DNA of 64,000 nt, from positions 6,341,501 to 6,405,500 of the forward strand of contig NZ_CP019426.1 of NCBI RefSeq assembly GCF_009834515.1, in the 5' to 3' direction. The translations under genes were made by a program, and so were the position numbers. This stretch comes from Pseudomonas sp. R84. GTDB taxonomy: Bacteria; Pseudomonadota; Gammaproteobacteria; Pseudomonadales; Pseudomonadaceae. Below, piece after piece: positions 7,392-15,644 of this stretch (position 1 is the stretch's first letter; every line of letters starts with the position of its first letter). Under the pieces are notes generated by a model. The model did no database searches. It was not told the DNA's origin and worked only from the letters and a program-made list of their open reading frames with translations.

Positions 7392-9360
7392 CTTGCGAAT
7401 CCACTAGCTGTCGCACAAGCGAATCGAACTGGCTATCGGTGTGGGTAAGCATGATGTCCAACTGAGAGGCGGTGAGCGTAATCTTCCGCCGCTTCCGGTA
7501 GCTGATTCTGAAATGCGGTGCGTAGATCGGGTTGAGCACCAACTCGTATTGGGTTACGTCATATTCCGCCTTGTCCTTCGTGCCTTTCGATTCCGCCAAT
7601 ACCGACCAGATTTTGGCTTCTCGTAGGATCACTTGGGCGGCATCAGACAACTGAGCCGTGTCCGCACGGTTGATTGAAAAATGGTTGATCTCTGGCTCGC
7701 TCTGACTACGACGCTTGTTGTATTTTTCGAAGAGCCCGCCCAAGCGCCTTGCGAAGTCGAGCAACCGGTCGCCATGCGGGCCTAATTGAACAACGTCTTC
7801 AAACATGGCATCTGAAACATGGACTGCTGCGGCTGCTTGAGTATTCAGGTCGATACACAGCGCCCCATCGATCTCGTCAGCCGAACGGCGCTGGTACGCT
7901 TGCAACAGAGCGTTGTGACAGAGCTCTTGAAAGAACCGCAAATTGGGAGCTGCGATCTTGCAGAATCGAGAAAAGCCGGCGTAGAGGATGTTGGGACGCC
8001 TAGTCAGTCCTGCATAAAGGTGAAACAGACACCCATAAAGGTTGTTATCAACCCAACCACCGGTTTTGTAGAATGCATCATTCTTGGATCTGCCCTTATC
8101 GACCACTTCCTGAAAAAGCCTCACAGCTTCCTTGCCCGACTGGCTTTTTCGATTAAGGATTGCACCCAGCACAACGCTCGCCTCCGGAACGCTTTCACTT
8201 ATCAACTCTTCAGCATTGAAAACACCGTCCAGCCCCTGAAACTCCAGGCCCTTCTTAATCATTTCCACTACGCGCCGACGTAGCGCAGGATCCTCCAGCG
8301 CAACTCGGGCGATTTCCGGCGCTCGCATTTCCGGAAAGATCTGTTTCGTGCACGCAACAACATCCTGCCGATATGACGGCGTACTTCGGTATGGTAAATG
8401 AGCGACGTCATGTAGCAGTTCTGGCTTGAAAGCAGGACAAGGAACAGTGACGTCAGCTTGGCGCAGGCGGAACAGAAACAGCTCGGCCGCCATTACCTCA
8501 AAGTCATTGTCGTTCACCAACAACCCTTCGATATCGATGGTGCGAATGTCGTGCACCTCAACAATTCGCTCCTCCCCGCTGGTCTTGAAATCGGTGACCG
8601 CCTCACGCTTGTGCGCGATATGCACCGCCAGCCTAGGGCTTGGATGCTTGATTGCATCGCAAACGATCTCGCGATGCCTCGGGAGCAAGTTTTCGAATTC
8701 GTCAATGAACACCCTGAAGGCAACCGACTTTAGCCGAGGAGCGTGTTTCGCCAGATCATCGGCCAGTGCAGTAATGATGGTCGTGAAGTGCACGAACATT
8801 GGGGTATCACAACGCCCCGGGTTGCGTACCCACAAATCGAGCTCCGCCAGCCGTTCATCCACCACTGCAGCCAATGACTCGACGGTTGGCTCTGTTAGCT
8901 GCAACAACTTCACCAACTTGGGGCCAAGCTTGATGTCGCTCAGAGACAGAGGGCCGCCAGCCAAATTATCGGCGTTGTTGATGTTTACAAGCGCCTGGGA
9001 AACCTCTGCAAGCAAACACAGCGTCAGGTAGTGAGAAAACGCCACGCCATCCTGTTGATTTCCCAACCATTCCGGCGTGATCAATGAGCAAAAGCCCGTA
9101 TCGGGTCGAAAGTAGAGGCCAATGTGGGAAAACTCATCATCGGCGATCTGTGGCCTGTGAGAGCTGAAGGTCGAACCATGGCAAAAATATCGTAGGAACA
9201 TGGTCTTACCACATCCACGACCACCCAATACGCGCACAGACTTGCTGTCCTTGAAGATGCTGATTTGCTGAAAAAATGGCGGAACAATGAATTCCTGGGA
9301 AACGTCCGGCGGCAAATTGTCCGCGCGGTTTTTCAGAAAAGCGTCTGCAATAGCTGGCAT
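7351..9360 (-). CDS. ORC/CDC6-like P-loop ATPase of a conflict system
   Basis: 669 residues. Walker A is GGRGCGKT (46-53) and Walker B is FRVFIDE (216-222 region), giving an AAA+-type ATPase close in layout to the ORC-CDC6 group used in bacterial conflict systems. The long C-terminal half has no recognised catalytic motif; it is helical in its first part and ends in a winged-helix-like strand-rich segment (ISYRKRRKITLTASQLDIML). It begins five bases after the PRTase-like gene stops and its own end overlaps the following gene, so the three form one operon. It is likely the sensing or switching component. Family naming rests on motif reading only. Confidence 0.8.
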   Translation of the reverse strand: MPAIADAFLKNRADNLPPDVSQEFIVPPFFQQISIFKDSKSVRVLGGRGCGKTMFLRYFCHGSTFSSHRPQIADDEFSHIGLYFRPDTGFCSLITPEWLGNQQDGVAFSHYLTLCLLAEVSQALVNINNADNLAGGPLSLSDIKLGPKLVKLLQLTEPTVESLAAVVDERLAELDLWVRNPGRCDTPMFVHFTTIITALADDLAKHAPRLKSVAFRVFIDEFENLLPRHREIVCDAIKHPSPRLAVHIAHKREAVTDFKTSGEERIVEVHDIRTIDIEGLLVNDNDFEVMAAELFLFRLRQADVTVPCPAFKPELLHDVAHLPYRSTPSYRQDVVACTKQIFPEMRAPEIARVALEDPALRRRVVEMIKKGLEFQGLDGVFNAEELISESVPEASVVLGAILNRKSQSGKEAVRLFQEVVDKGRSKNDAFYKTGGWVDNNLYGCLFHLYAGLTRRPNILYAGFSRFCKIAAPNLRFFQELCHNALLQAYQRRSADEIDGALCIDLNTQAAAAVHVSDAMFEDVVQLGPHGDRLLDFARRLGGLFEKYNKRRSQSEPEINHFSINRADTAQLSDAAQVILREAKIWSVLAESKGTKDKAEYDVTQYELVLNPIYAPHFRISYRKRRKITLTASQLDIMLTHTDSQFDSLVRQLVDSQDDEETAKKTGSLF

Positions 9361-9365
9361 CGACG

Positions 9366-10274
9366 TTATCTCATCAGCAGGTTGGCCCAGTCATCTGAGC
9401 TGGCCCAGAGAACCGAAAGTGAGTTGTTGGGTGTTGAGTCTTCAAACCCCAGCAGCAAATCCAATCCGTGCCTGGTGGTTTTAGGAATACCGCGCTTGGT
9501 GGCGAGTCGGTCATAAAATCCCCGCGTATCCAAAACCGTATTGACTCCGTCGACGGCCCAGACACCTGGCGTCTGCGCGGACTCACAGAAGAACTGGTGC
9601 CGCTCGTTGAGGGTTTCGATGGGAAGAACGGTGAGCCAGGGGCAACTTTTGCCAAGCTTGTCCAAGCCATCCTGAAATGCGACCAAAGGGCAGTAAACGA
9701 TCTGCAAGCCCGACTTCTCGGCCAGCGCATGCGTCTTGGCAAAGGTTTCGAATTGCTTACCAGTGCCCAGCATGTCGTCAAGGAAAACAATGCACTTCAC
9801 ATGCTCGGGGAGTTCATTCAGTGCATCTGGTCTTATCGTGACACTCTTGGGAATCTTCGCCCGGCGCTTGTAATGGCGGATCACCACAACACCGCTTTTG
9901 CCCGTGTCGTTCTGCTTGCTGCCGTCTACACCAACGAACCGAATGAAGTGCGAAGGATCATCTTGGCGAATGGAACTCAAAAAGCTGTCGATATCGTCGT
10001 AGGGATATAGCCCTTTCTGACGCAAGTACGTTGGCAGCATGCAGTTGAGCAGCTGGTCGATAGAGCTATCGATCATGTTTTTGGATCTGAAAATGAGCCT
10101 GCCCAGCACGCAGGCGGCAAAATAGCGCTCTTCCTCGGTTTTGAAGTTTGCCAGCCAGCAGTCCAGAGTTTCCTCATCGATTCCTGTGATGATTCTCTTT
10201 TTGAGAAGCATCCGAAACCGCTGCTGCACCTCCGAGAATAGCGAGGAGTTTTTTTCGGGAACATGAAAGCTCAT
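9366..10274 (-). CDS. phosphoribosyltransferase-like protein (PRTase-CE type)
   Basis: 302 residues. The PRPP-binding loop is visible at 161-174 as CIVFLDDMLGTGKQ: a hydrophobic strand, two acidic residues and a small-residue loop, as in type I phosphoribosyltransferases. The N-terminal 110 residues are helical (LANFKTEEERYFAACVLGRLIF) and precede the catalytic fold. Phosphoribosyltransferase domains of this kind linked with ORC/CDC6-type ATPases have been described as parts of prokaryotic conflict systems (PRTase-CE). The substrate cannot be told from the sequence. It heads a three-gene minus-strand operon; the 430 bases upstream separate it from the TIR gene and should hold its promoter. 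Confidence 0.78.
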   Translation of the reverse strand: MSFHVPEKNSSLFSEVQQRFRMLLKKRIITGIDEETLDCWLANFKTEEERYFAACVLGRLIFRSKNMIDSSIDQLLNCMLPTYLRQKGLYPYDDIDSFLSSIRQDDPSHFIRFVGVDGSKQNDTGKSGVVVIRHYKRRAKIPKSVTIRPDALNELPEHVKCIVFLDDMLGTGKQFETFAKTHALAEKSGLQIVYCPLVAFQDGLDKLGKSCPWLTVLPIETLNERHQFFCESAQTPGVWAVDGVNTVLDTRGFYDRLATKRGIPKTTRHGLDLLLGFEDSTPNNSLSVLWASSDDWANLLMR

Positions 10275-10704
10275 GAAGCAGTCCTTGCTATTGCCCGCAG
10301 GAGCGCAGCTCCATCATCAATGATGACGACGAACGCACTGGCCATTTGACAGCTACCTCAGCGAGGTTTGCATATATGGCGCGCACGATGCAACTGCGCA
10401 CTCATCATCTTCGCATGGAATTACACCAGACGCAGACGGGCGCTAATGCCACTAGCCCAACGGCCGCCTACAGCTTCGGACGGGCTCGCGGCCTGTCGGC
10501 ATCAGTTGCACCAGGACGAACAGATAAGCAGCTTCACGGTACTTTTTTTGCCGAAGCACCATTCACCGGAATGGCCACCGAAGTGCTACGGCGAGCAAAG
10601 CAAGCAATCGTGATATCCGCGCGCTTTTTCACCAAAAACTCCATTCACAAGCGACTCATTGCGTTGCTCCGATGATGTGCCTGACTCTCCCACCGAGCTG
10701 GCTT
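10275..10704. other. intergenic region between PRTase operon and TIR gene
   Basis: No gene can be supported. A plus-strand frame at 10346-10675 has no recognisable product, a TTG start and no ribosome site. The part nearest 10274 should contain the promoter of the PRTase operon. A short inverted repeat CATCAT/ATGATG lies near 10310-10325. The TIR gene ends at the right edge with no evident terminator. Confidence 0.5.
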
Positions 10705-11685
10705 TTAGAGCTGTTCGGCCATTTGATCAACAGCGTCAAGGAGCTGCTCCAGCGCTTCGCAGCCCTCGTCCCGGCGCATGAGGAATCCCACAATGTCTTT
10801 TGCATCGAACCGAAATGGCTCGGTAATCAAGACAGTTCTGAAGAACGTATTCGCCAAGACTATTCCGCCTTGATTTAGCGCTTGCTCTACTTCCTCCCCA
10901 TTCAGCTTATCGAAGAAAGTCGACAGTACAGCCGTCGCTAGCGGCCTCATGTCGATGGATGAATAGGACGATTCCCAATGCCAGCGCCCTTTGGAGGGAC
11001 AGAACGTAGGGCTATCGTCGTCAAGCATGTAGTTCCAATAGCTGCTCTCCCACATCCACTGGGGCGGTAGCAGCAGATCAGGGCCAGAACGCTCGCGATA
11101 AACCGTAACTTCATGATTGCGACCGTTCCCCCAAACGACCACTTCACTGTTCTGAAGGTATTTGAGTGCGCGCTGCTGCAGTTTGTGCGCGGCCAACCTA
11201 GCGTTGATTTCTCTTTGTATCTGCGCCGGTTTTACTCCCTCTGCAACACCCAGCACCGCCATTCCAATATCGAGATTGAGCTCTTGCAAAGGCTGCAGGT
11301 TTAGGTAAAGGCGTCCAACGAGAGGTTCGGGCAGCTCATCAACACAACCAGATTCAAGAATGAGCGGGACGATGCGAACGCCTGGTTCGGAGGAAATTTC
11401 CTTCAACATTTCCAGCTCACGGTAAAGGCCCAATCCCTTTTTCTGGGCAGACTTCACGTAATCGTGATCACACAAGCACAGAATCAAGATTGGGCGTTTC
11501 GACAACTCCTGGGCTATCACCCCATCTATCGATTCCCCGTAGTGAATGCTGTCCCGATCCCAAAAAACGTCGTTATTCCAGTTGATCCTATCGACGATGC
11601 GCTGGCGCACCCATTCTTTATTTTCTAAACCGCCACCCCATGCATACGAGATGAAAATCGAACCGCGTTTTTCCGCTTCAGTCAT
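10705..11685 (-). CDS. TIR-domain protein, probable NAD-processing defence effector
   Basis: 326 residues. The N-terminal 120 residues form a TIR domain: SIFISYAW (9-16), VFWDRDSIHYGESI (40-53), ILILCLCDHDYVKS (66-79) and GLYRELEML (86-94), where Glu90 matches the catalytic glutamate of NAD-cleaving TIR enzymes. The remaining 200 residues are not recognised; they include a Trp/Tyr-rich stretch (QWMWESSYWNYM) and a helical end, and probably sense a trigger. A GAAGGG site lies before the ATG. It stands alone between the PRTase operon and the DUF6957 pair on the minus strand. Activity on NAD is known for the family and inferred here. Confidence 0.85.
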   Translation of the reverse strand: MTEAEKRGSIFISYAWGGGLENKEWVRQRIVDRINWNNDVFWDRDSIHYGESIDGVIAQELSKRPILILCLCDHDYVKSAQKKGLGLYRELEMLKEISSEPGVRIVPLILESGCVDELPEPLVGRLYLNLQPLQELNLDIGMAVLGVAEGVKPAQIQREINARLAAHKLQQRALKYLQNSEVVVWGNGRNHEVTVYRERSGPDLLLPPQWMWESSYWNYMLDDDSPTFCPSKGRWHWESSYSSIDMRPLATAVLSTFFDKLNGEEVEQALNQGGIVLANTFFRTVLITEPFRFDAKDIVGFLMRRDEGCEALEQLLDAVDQMAEQL

Positions 11686-12094
11686 TTTTTACCCTTCAGC
11701 TCTGTGAACCGCGCCATCCCATATGCCGCTGAAATGAATCTTTTAATGCCAGAAAATGGACACTGGGTGGAAGTGAGAGAAATAAGAATCATCTGGCTGG
11801 ACAGATCTCTGCCAAAGTTTGCATTGCTCGCTCAGTCGGTCAATTCTGATCGATCCCAAGCGAGTTCTGGAAACACAGCTATGCATACCCTGAGTTCTCG
11901 GACTCGCTAAGGAAGGTCTTGGCACGCCTCTGGCAATCCTTGGAAGCTGGCGACTTGGCTCTGCGAGTCCTCAAGTCGATCGCGCTCCGACTTCTCTTAT
12001 GCTGGGCAGTCAGGCTTTGACCAACGGTTACGTTACGCTTTGAGAGAAGGCGCAGAATGCGTTCATAGCACTGTCGACTCGCAAGAGGTTGCTG
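11686..12094. other. intergenic region between TIR gene and DUF6957 gene
   Basis: Holds the divergent promoters of the TIR gene and the DUF6957-AbrB pair. No supported gene was seen on either strand: the small frames present lack recognisable products. A ribosome site AGAGG at about 12084-12088 belongs to the next gene. Confidence 0.5.
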
Positions 12095-12496
12095 ATGAAC
12101 CTTACTCAACTGGCTGCGCTCATTGATGGGCAACACACGCCACAAGGCGGCTGTCATTTGTCTGCCCACGAGGCTGCAATCACCGCACAAGAAAAGTTTT
12201 CATCGCAACCATTTTGTCTGGTGAGCCAATGGACGATTCTAGATCTTGAGGTGGATATTGAGCAGCTCAATGCGCTGCACTTACGCGGCCTAGAGCCGGT
12301 GGTTGTCTATGCTCTGTGCGTTGTTCTGGATAGCCGTGGACGTTACCAGCGAGGAGATTGGGTACGCACCTCCTTTCAAACCCGCTATGAAGCACCAGGT
12401 TTCTTCCTGACCAAGAACACCGTGTACGTGCTGCTCGGCGATGGAAAGCGACAGCTGATCACCGTTGAAGATCTCCACGCGCTCATAGGGAAGTGA
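12095..12496 (+). CDS. DUF6957 family protein, partner of AbrB-DUF2384 gene
   Basis: 133 residues from the ATG at 12095, chosen because AGAGG lies six bases upstream; a TTG at 12089 is the longer option. The segment LEPVVVYALCVVLDSRGRYQRGDWVRTSF followed by FFLTKNTVYVLLG is the signature of DUF6957, a family common in Pseudomonas with no assigned function. There is no signal peptide or membrane segment. It precedes, by 45 bases on the same strand, a gene with an AbrB-like N-terminus and a DUF2384 antitoxin domain. That position is where a toxin would be expected in a RES-Xre/DUF2384 pair, so a toxin-like role is possible but unproven. Confidence 0.75.
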   Translation: MNLTQLAALIDGQHTPQGGCHLSAHEAAITAQEKFSSQPFCLVSQWTILDLEVDIEQLNALHLRGLEPVVVYALCVVLDSRGRYQRGDWVRTSFQTRYEAPGFFLTKNTVYVLLGDGKRQLITVEDLHALIGK

Positions 12497-12541
12497 CCAT
12501 CAACACATGTAGGCATCGCACTTGCACATTGGAGGTTGCCG

Positions 12542-13153
12542 ATGATGGATAACACTGAGAAATGGACAGCAAGCTGCCTGGATCCCCAGGATGGCAGCGG
12601 CGATCTGATCATCAATCTGCCAAATAAGTTGTTGCAGCAGATGGCTTTGGAGATCGGAGACCGGTTGAAAATTGAGGTCGTAGAAGGCTCAATCGTACTG
12701 ACAAGTATTGGTGATTCAGCTCCTAGCCAAGTGATTAGCCCACGAGGTGCTCGCGAAGTCGGCTTTCTCTCCTACCGCAGTTGCCTGGAATACCTGCTCC
12801 ACATTCCTGTAGATGCCACGGATCAACAGATTCACGAAACCATCGAATCGGGATTCACAGCAAACGATGCTGAAGCTCTCCTAGAGCTCCGCATTCTCAA
12901 CGTGGATGTGCAAACCAGGCTGTCCTGTGGCCAAGGCTTGAGCATCAGCGAGAACGACTATCTCTTTAAGGTTGCTCACGTGATCTCGCTCGCTGAAGTT
13001 TTTTTTGGGGATCTGGAGAAAGCCAAGCGCTGGCTATCCAAACCAAAATCGCAGTTTTCAGGCACCCCCCCTTTTGAAATGCTTTCAACCACTCCCGGAA
13101 CGCGTCGAGTAGAAGAGTTGCTCGCTCAGGGCACGGAGGGTATGACTCTTTGA
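12542..13153 (+). CDS. AbrB/MazE-like plus DUF2384 antitoxin-like protein
   Basis: 203 residues; the ATG at 12542 is preceded by a strong GGAGG at 12531-12535. Residues about 15-55 (LIINLPNKLLQQMALEIGDRLKIEVVEGSIVLTSI) form a swapped-hairpin AbrB/MazE DNA-binding domain. The C-terminal 65 residues (DYLFKVAHVISLAEVFFGDLEKAKRWL..., FEMLSTTPGTRRVEELL) match the Xre/MbcA/ParS toxin-binding domain DUF2384. In known systems DUF2384 proteins pair with RES-domain toxins and repress their own operon. Here the neighbour is DUF6957 and no RES gene is present. It probably autoregulates the pair; that is inference. Confidence 0.82.
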   Translation: MMDNTEKWTASCLDPQDGSGDLIINLPNKLLQQMALEIGDRLKIEVVEGSIVLTSIGDSAPSQVISPRGAREVGFLSYRSCLEYLLHIPVDATDQQIHETIESGFTANDAEALLELRILNVDVQTRLSCGQGLSISENDYLFKVAHVISLAEVFFGDLEKAKRWLSKPKSQFSGTPPFEMLSTTPGTRRVEELLAQGTEGMTL

Positions 13154-13348
13154 GCTCATGGCTCCTGTGGCGATAGCAACGTCGTAGCCTTCCTAAACTG
13201 GCGGAGATACCATAACGCCACCATCCAGATTTGCGTTTTGGTCGACCATCTTCTTCAGCGGCCAAGTGCATGAACAAGGAAGTCATATGTCGCCGATTCC
13301 TCGTTGTGCGCGCTGCGACATTACATTGGTGTGAGACAGGAAAGATTG

Positions 13349-13795
13349 ATGGAAAATAAAAAACTAATTTGGGCCATCGCGTTCGTCCAAGTCATGATAT
13401 TTTCGGGCGTTGCGCAGGCCCAACAGCCGGCGGTAATGACTCAAAGATCCCAAAGTGAGCCTTATGAAGTGGCCCAAGGCACCTTTCTCAACCTCACTTT
13501 GGAGCGTGTCGATCCGGACTATGTATCGGCGATGCTTTACGAGAATGTCTATGACGACTACGAGAACGTGGCCATTCCCAGAGGCAGCCGGCTGTTCGGG
13601 CGTCAAATCAATAAGGTCAATGACTCGCACGACGTGTACTTCACCCAGCTGCAGCTCAGCAGTACCGGACAGACGATCACTCTCGACCCACCTCTGCAAG
13701 CCACCTCACCGCTGGGCTCAGCGGGAATTACTAACTTCAAACCCAACGCAGTAGCCGGAACCATCTGGCGAAAAGACCAGGTCATGCCGCATTAA
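13349..13795 (+). CDS. exported VirB10/TrbI-like beta-barrel domain protein
   Basis: 148 residues from the ATG at 13349 (AGGAAAG just upstream). The N-terminus MENKKLIWAIAFVQVMIF...AQA is a signal peptide. The mature part reads GTFLNLTLERVD..YVSAMLYENVYDD, then AIPRGSRLFGR and TGQTITLDP..GSAGI, which parallels the C-terminal barrel of VirB10/TrbI (edVYD.., iPqGSrLiG, dG..i.L). It lacks the cytoplasmic and proline-rich parts of VirB10 and there is no other secretion gene nearby, so it is a stand-alone periplasmic or outer-membrane domain. Function is unknown. It lies 44 bases upstream of the TnsE-like gene on the same strand, which may be chance or cotranscription. Confidence 0.55.
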   Translation: MENKKLIWAIAFVQVMIFSGVAQAQQPAVMTQRSQSEPYEVAQGTFLNLTLERVDPDYVSAMLYENVYDDYENVAIPRGSRLFGRQINKVNDSHDVYFTQLQLSSTGQTITLDPPLQATSPLGSAGITNFKPNAVAGTIWRKDQVMPH

Positions 13796-13838
13796 AAACT
13801 CAGTGCTCCACAGGTGCTAAATACCCCTATTGATCGCG

Positions 13839-15632
13839 ATGAAGGGGTCAACCAGCGACGAGGTTGAGCCCCTGCATATTCGGAGTTGCGAATTGTTTCA
13901 ACGAATTAAGCGAGTCCCGCCCCGCAACAATCTATGCACGACTAATGACGGCGAAGCTATCAAGCACATCCACAACGGCACGGTGGTGGTTTGGTCTTAC
14001 GAGCGCATCAGAAAAAACTTCAATGCCGAAAGCATTCCGTACGTAGACGTCATCTTTCGGTTTCTAGATCGCAATGGTGAGCCCGCAGGCGTTACAGAGG
14101 CACGAATCGGCGTTAGTCGTCTGGGAAGCTTTCGTTTGGGGACGATTTGGCAAGGAGGAAAATGCATTGCTGAAACCGACCTGGGCGAAGACCTTGTGTT
14201 TTCCGTAGATTTCACCGCCGGCACCTGGTCTTACATCAGTATCCAGGGCAATCACCAACCCGTCCCATATTTCAAGATCGACTATACGCTTCGAAGCCAG
14301 CCGACGGACAAGGTTCTGACCGAGTTTCTCAGCTTCCCCTTATCGAACGACAAAAACCTGCTGGTTCCCTGCATCGAATTTTTGTACCGCTGTTATGGCA
14401 GCACCTCCGACATGGCCAGGATACTGACAACGTACCCATGGCCAAAGGTGCTTGATCTTCTCTACGCCGACACCACGAAAGATCCCCACACTTGGCTTGT
14501 GCAGCCAAAGCCCGATGTTCCCAACGACGATGGGTTATTTCTGGCATACGTTCTGTACGACGAATACGCAGCAAATGCTGCAAAACGAATTTACGCAGAG
14601 CTGGACCATGCACACGGCAAGCGCATGAAAGAGACGAGCCTGCGAGTCAAACCCTGGTTCCAAGGCCCCGCGAAACTGAAAGTGCGTGGTCGCTGGATCA
14701 ACAACGGCAATACATTTCTTTGCTACGAAATCACCGGCATGAGTCAGCCGCAGGATCATCCCTACGAGATAAGACGGGTCAAATACTCCAAGGAAGACAC
14801 CGAGCAGGATGAAAACCTGATCGACACGATCAGGGTCAAGGTTGACGCATCAAAGCCAATAGATCCTTTTGCGATCACCGACCTTCTTGAGCCGGATCAA
14901 GGATCTGCTCGCTGGTCAAAGCCAGACCCGGTGTTTCAAATCCTAGGTCAAGAATGCCCCAACACCGTATCATTTGAAGAGCGTTCGCTAGTTAAGAAAA
15001 ACGTCACCCTGATCCCGTCGCAAGCAGCCAAAATGCTCTCCACTGGAGACCCACAGGGTTACAACAAAGACGTCAGCAAAATCACTGCGGTCGCGAAGCG
15101 CGTGCTGGGGGATGGAGGTGCAGTCCAAGAGGTATGGGACGAGCTTCAAGGCTTGAAAGAGCGAAACAGTTTATCAAGCGTGGCTTGGCTGTCAGAGCGC
15201 CAAGGCTTCGTAGAGAGTGCGGATTTTAGATTGCTGGCACTCGCGCCCTTTGCCCAATCCGAAGCCCCTAAAGATATAAATCGAACTTGGCTGGCGTACA
15301 GAGAAAATGTCATCCGCCGACGTGGCATATTGGTCGTACGCGCCGTGGTTGGTCGCCGCTCCTTCTATCTATTTGAATTGCAGCGCAAGAAGGTTCGAAA
15401 AGGAACCGTGTACGGAGAGGAAAAGATTTCAGGGCTACTGGTAGAAATCAATGATGAGGCCGAAGCCTTGGTCGAGATCTCAAGAATCTGCTCCGAAATC
15501 CGATTTACCAACGGTAACTTTCGAGCCTTGAAAACACGCTCTAAGCATCGGAGTAATATCTTCCGCCACCACCCGGACGTCGGTACAACGTTATTTTACG
15601 CCTTCTACCACTTGGGCGTTATTTTCCGATGA
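13839..15632 (+). CDS. large transposon protein, possible distant TnsE
   Basis: 597 residues from the ATG at 13839; a TTG three codons upstream is also open and no strong ribosome site decides. No enzyme motif is seen. Several segments line up loosely by eye with Tn7 TnsE: LLVPCIEFLYRCYG, LRVKPWFQGPAKLKVRGRW...CYEITGM, ARWSKPDPVFQIL, SFYLFELQ, and a basic C-terminus RALKTRSKHRSNIFRHHPD. The size is also near that of TnsE (about 540). It converges on the transposition operon, with 12 bases between stops, a place consistent with a targeting factor. The match is weak, and an unrelated cargo protein remains possible. Confidence 0.45.
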   Translation: MKGSTSDEVEPLHIRSCELFQRIKRVPPRNNLCTTNDGEAIKHIHNGTVVVWSYERIRKNFNAESIPYVDVIFRFLDRNGEPAGVTEARIGVSRLGSFRLGTIWQGGKCIAETDLGEDLVFSVDFTAGTWSYISIQGNHQPVPYFKIDYTLRSQPTDKVLTEFLSFPLSNDKNLLVPCIEFLYRCYGSTSDMARILTTYPWPKVLDLLYADTTKDPHTWLVQPKPDVPNDDGLFLAYVLYDEYAANAAKRIYAELDHAHGKRMKETSLRVKPWFQGPAKLKVRGRWINNGNTFLCYEITGMSQPQDHPYEIRRVKYSKEDTEQDENLIDTIRVKVDASKPIDPFAITDLLEPDQGSARWSKPDPVFQILGQECPNTVSFEERSLVKKNVTLIPSQAAKMLSTGDPQGYNKDVSKITAVAKRVLGDGGAVQEVWDELQGLKERNSLSSVAWLSERQGFVESADFRLLALAPFAQSEAPKDINRTWLAYRENVIRRRGILVVRAVVGRRSFYLFELQRKKVRKGTVYGEEKISGLLVEINDEAEALVEISRICSEIRFTNGNFRALKTRSKHRSNIFRHHPDVGTTLFYAFYHLGVIFR

Positions 15633-15644
15633 TCCACGACATCA

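Noticed and set aside
10346..10675. A 109-codon plus-strand frame between the PRTase operon and the TIR gene
   Set aside because: TTG start, no ribosome site, no motif, and composition unlike the neighbouring genes.
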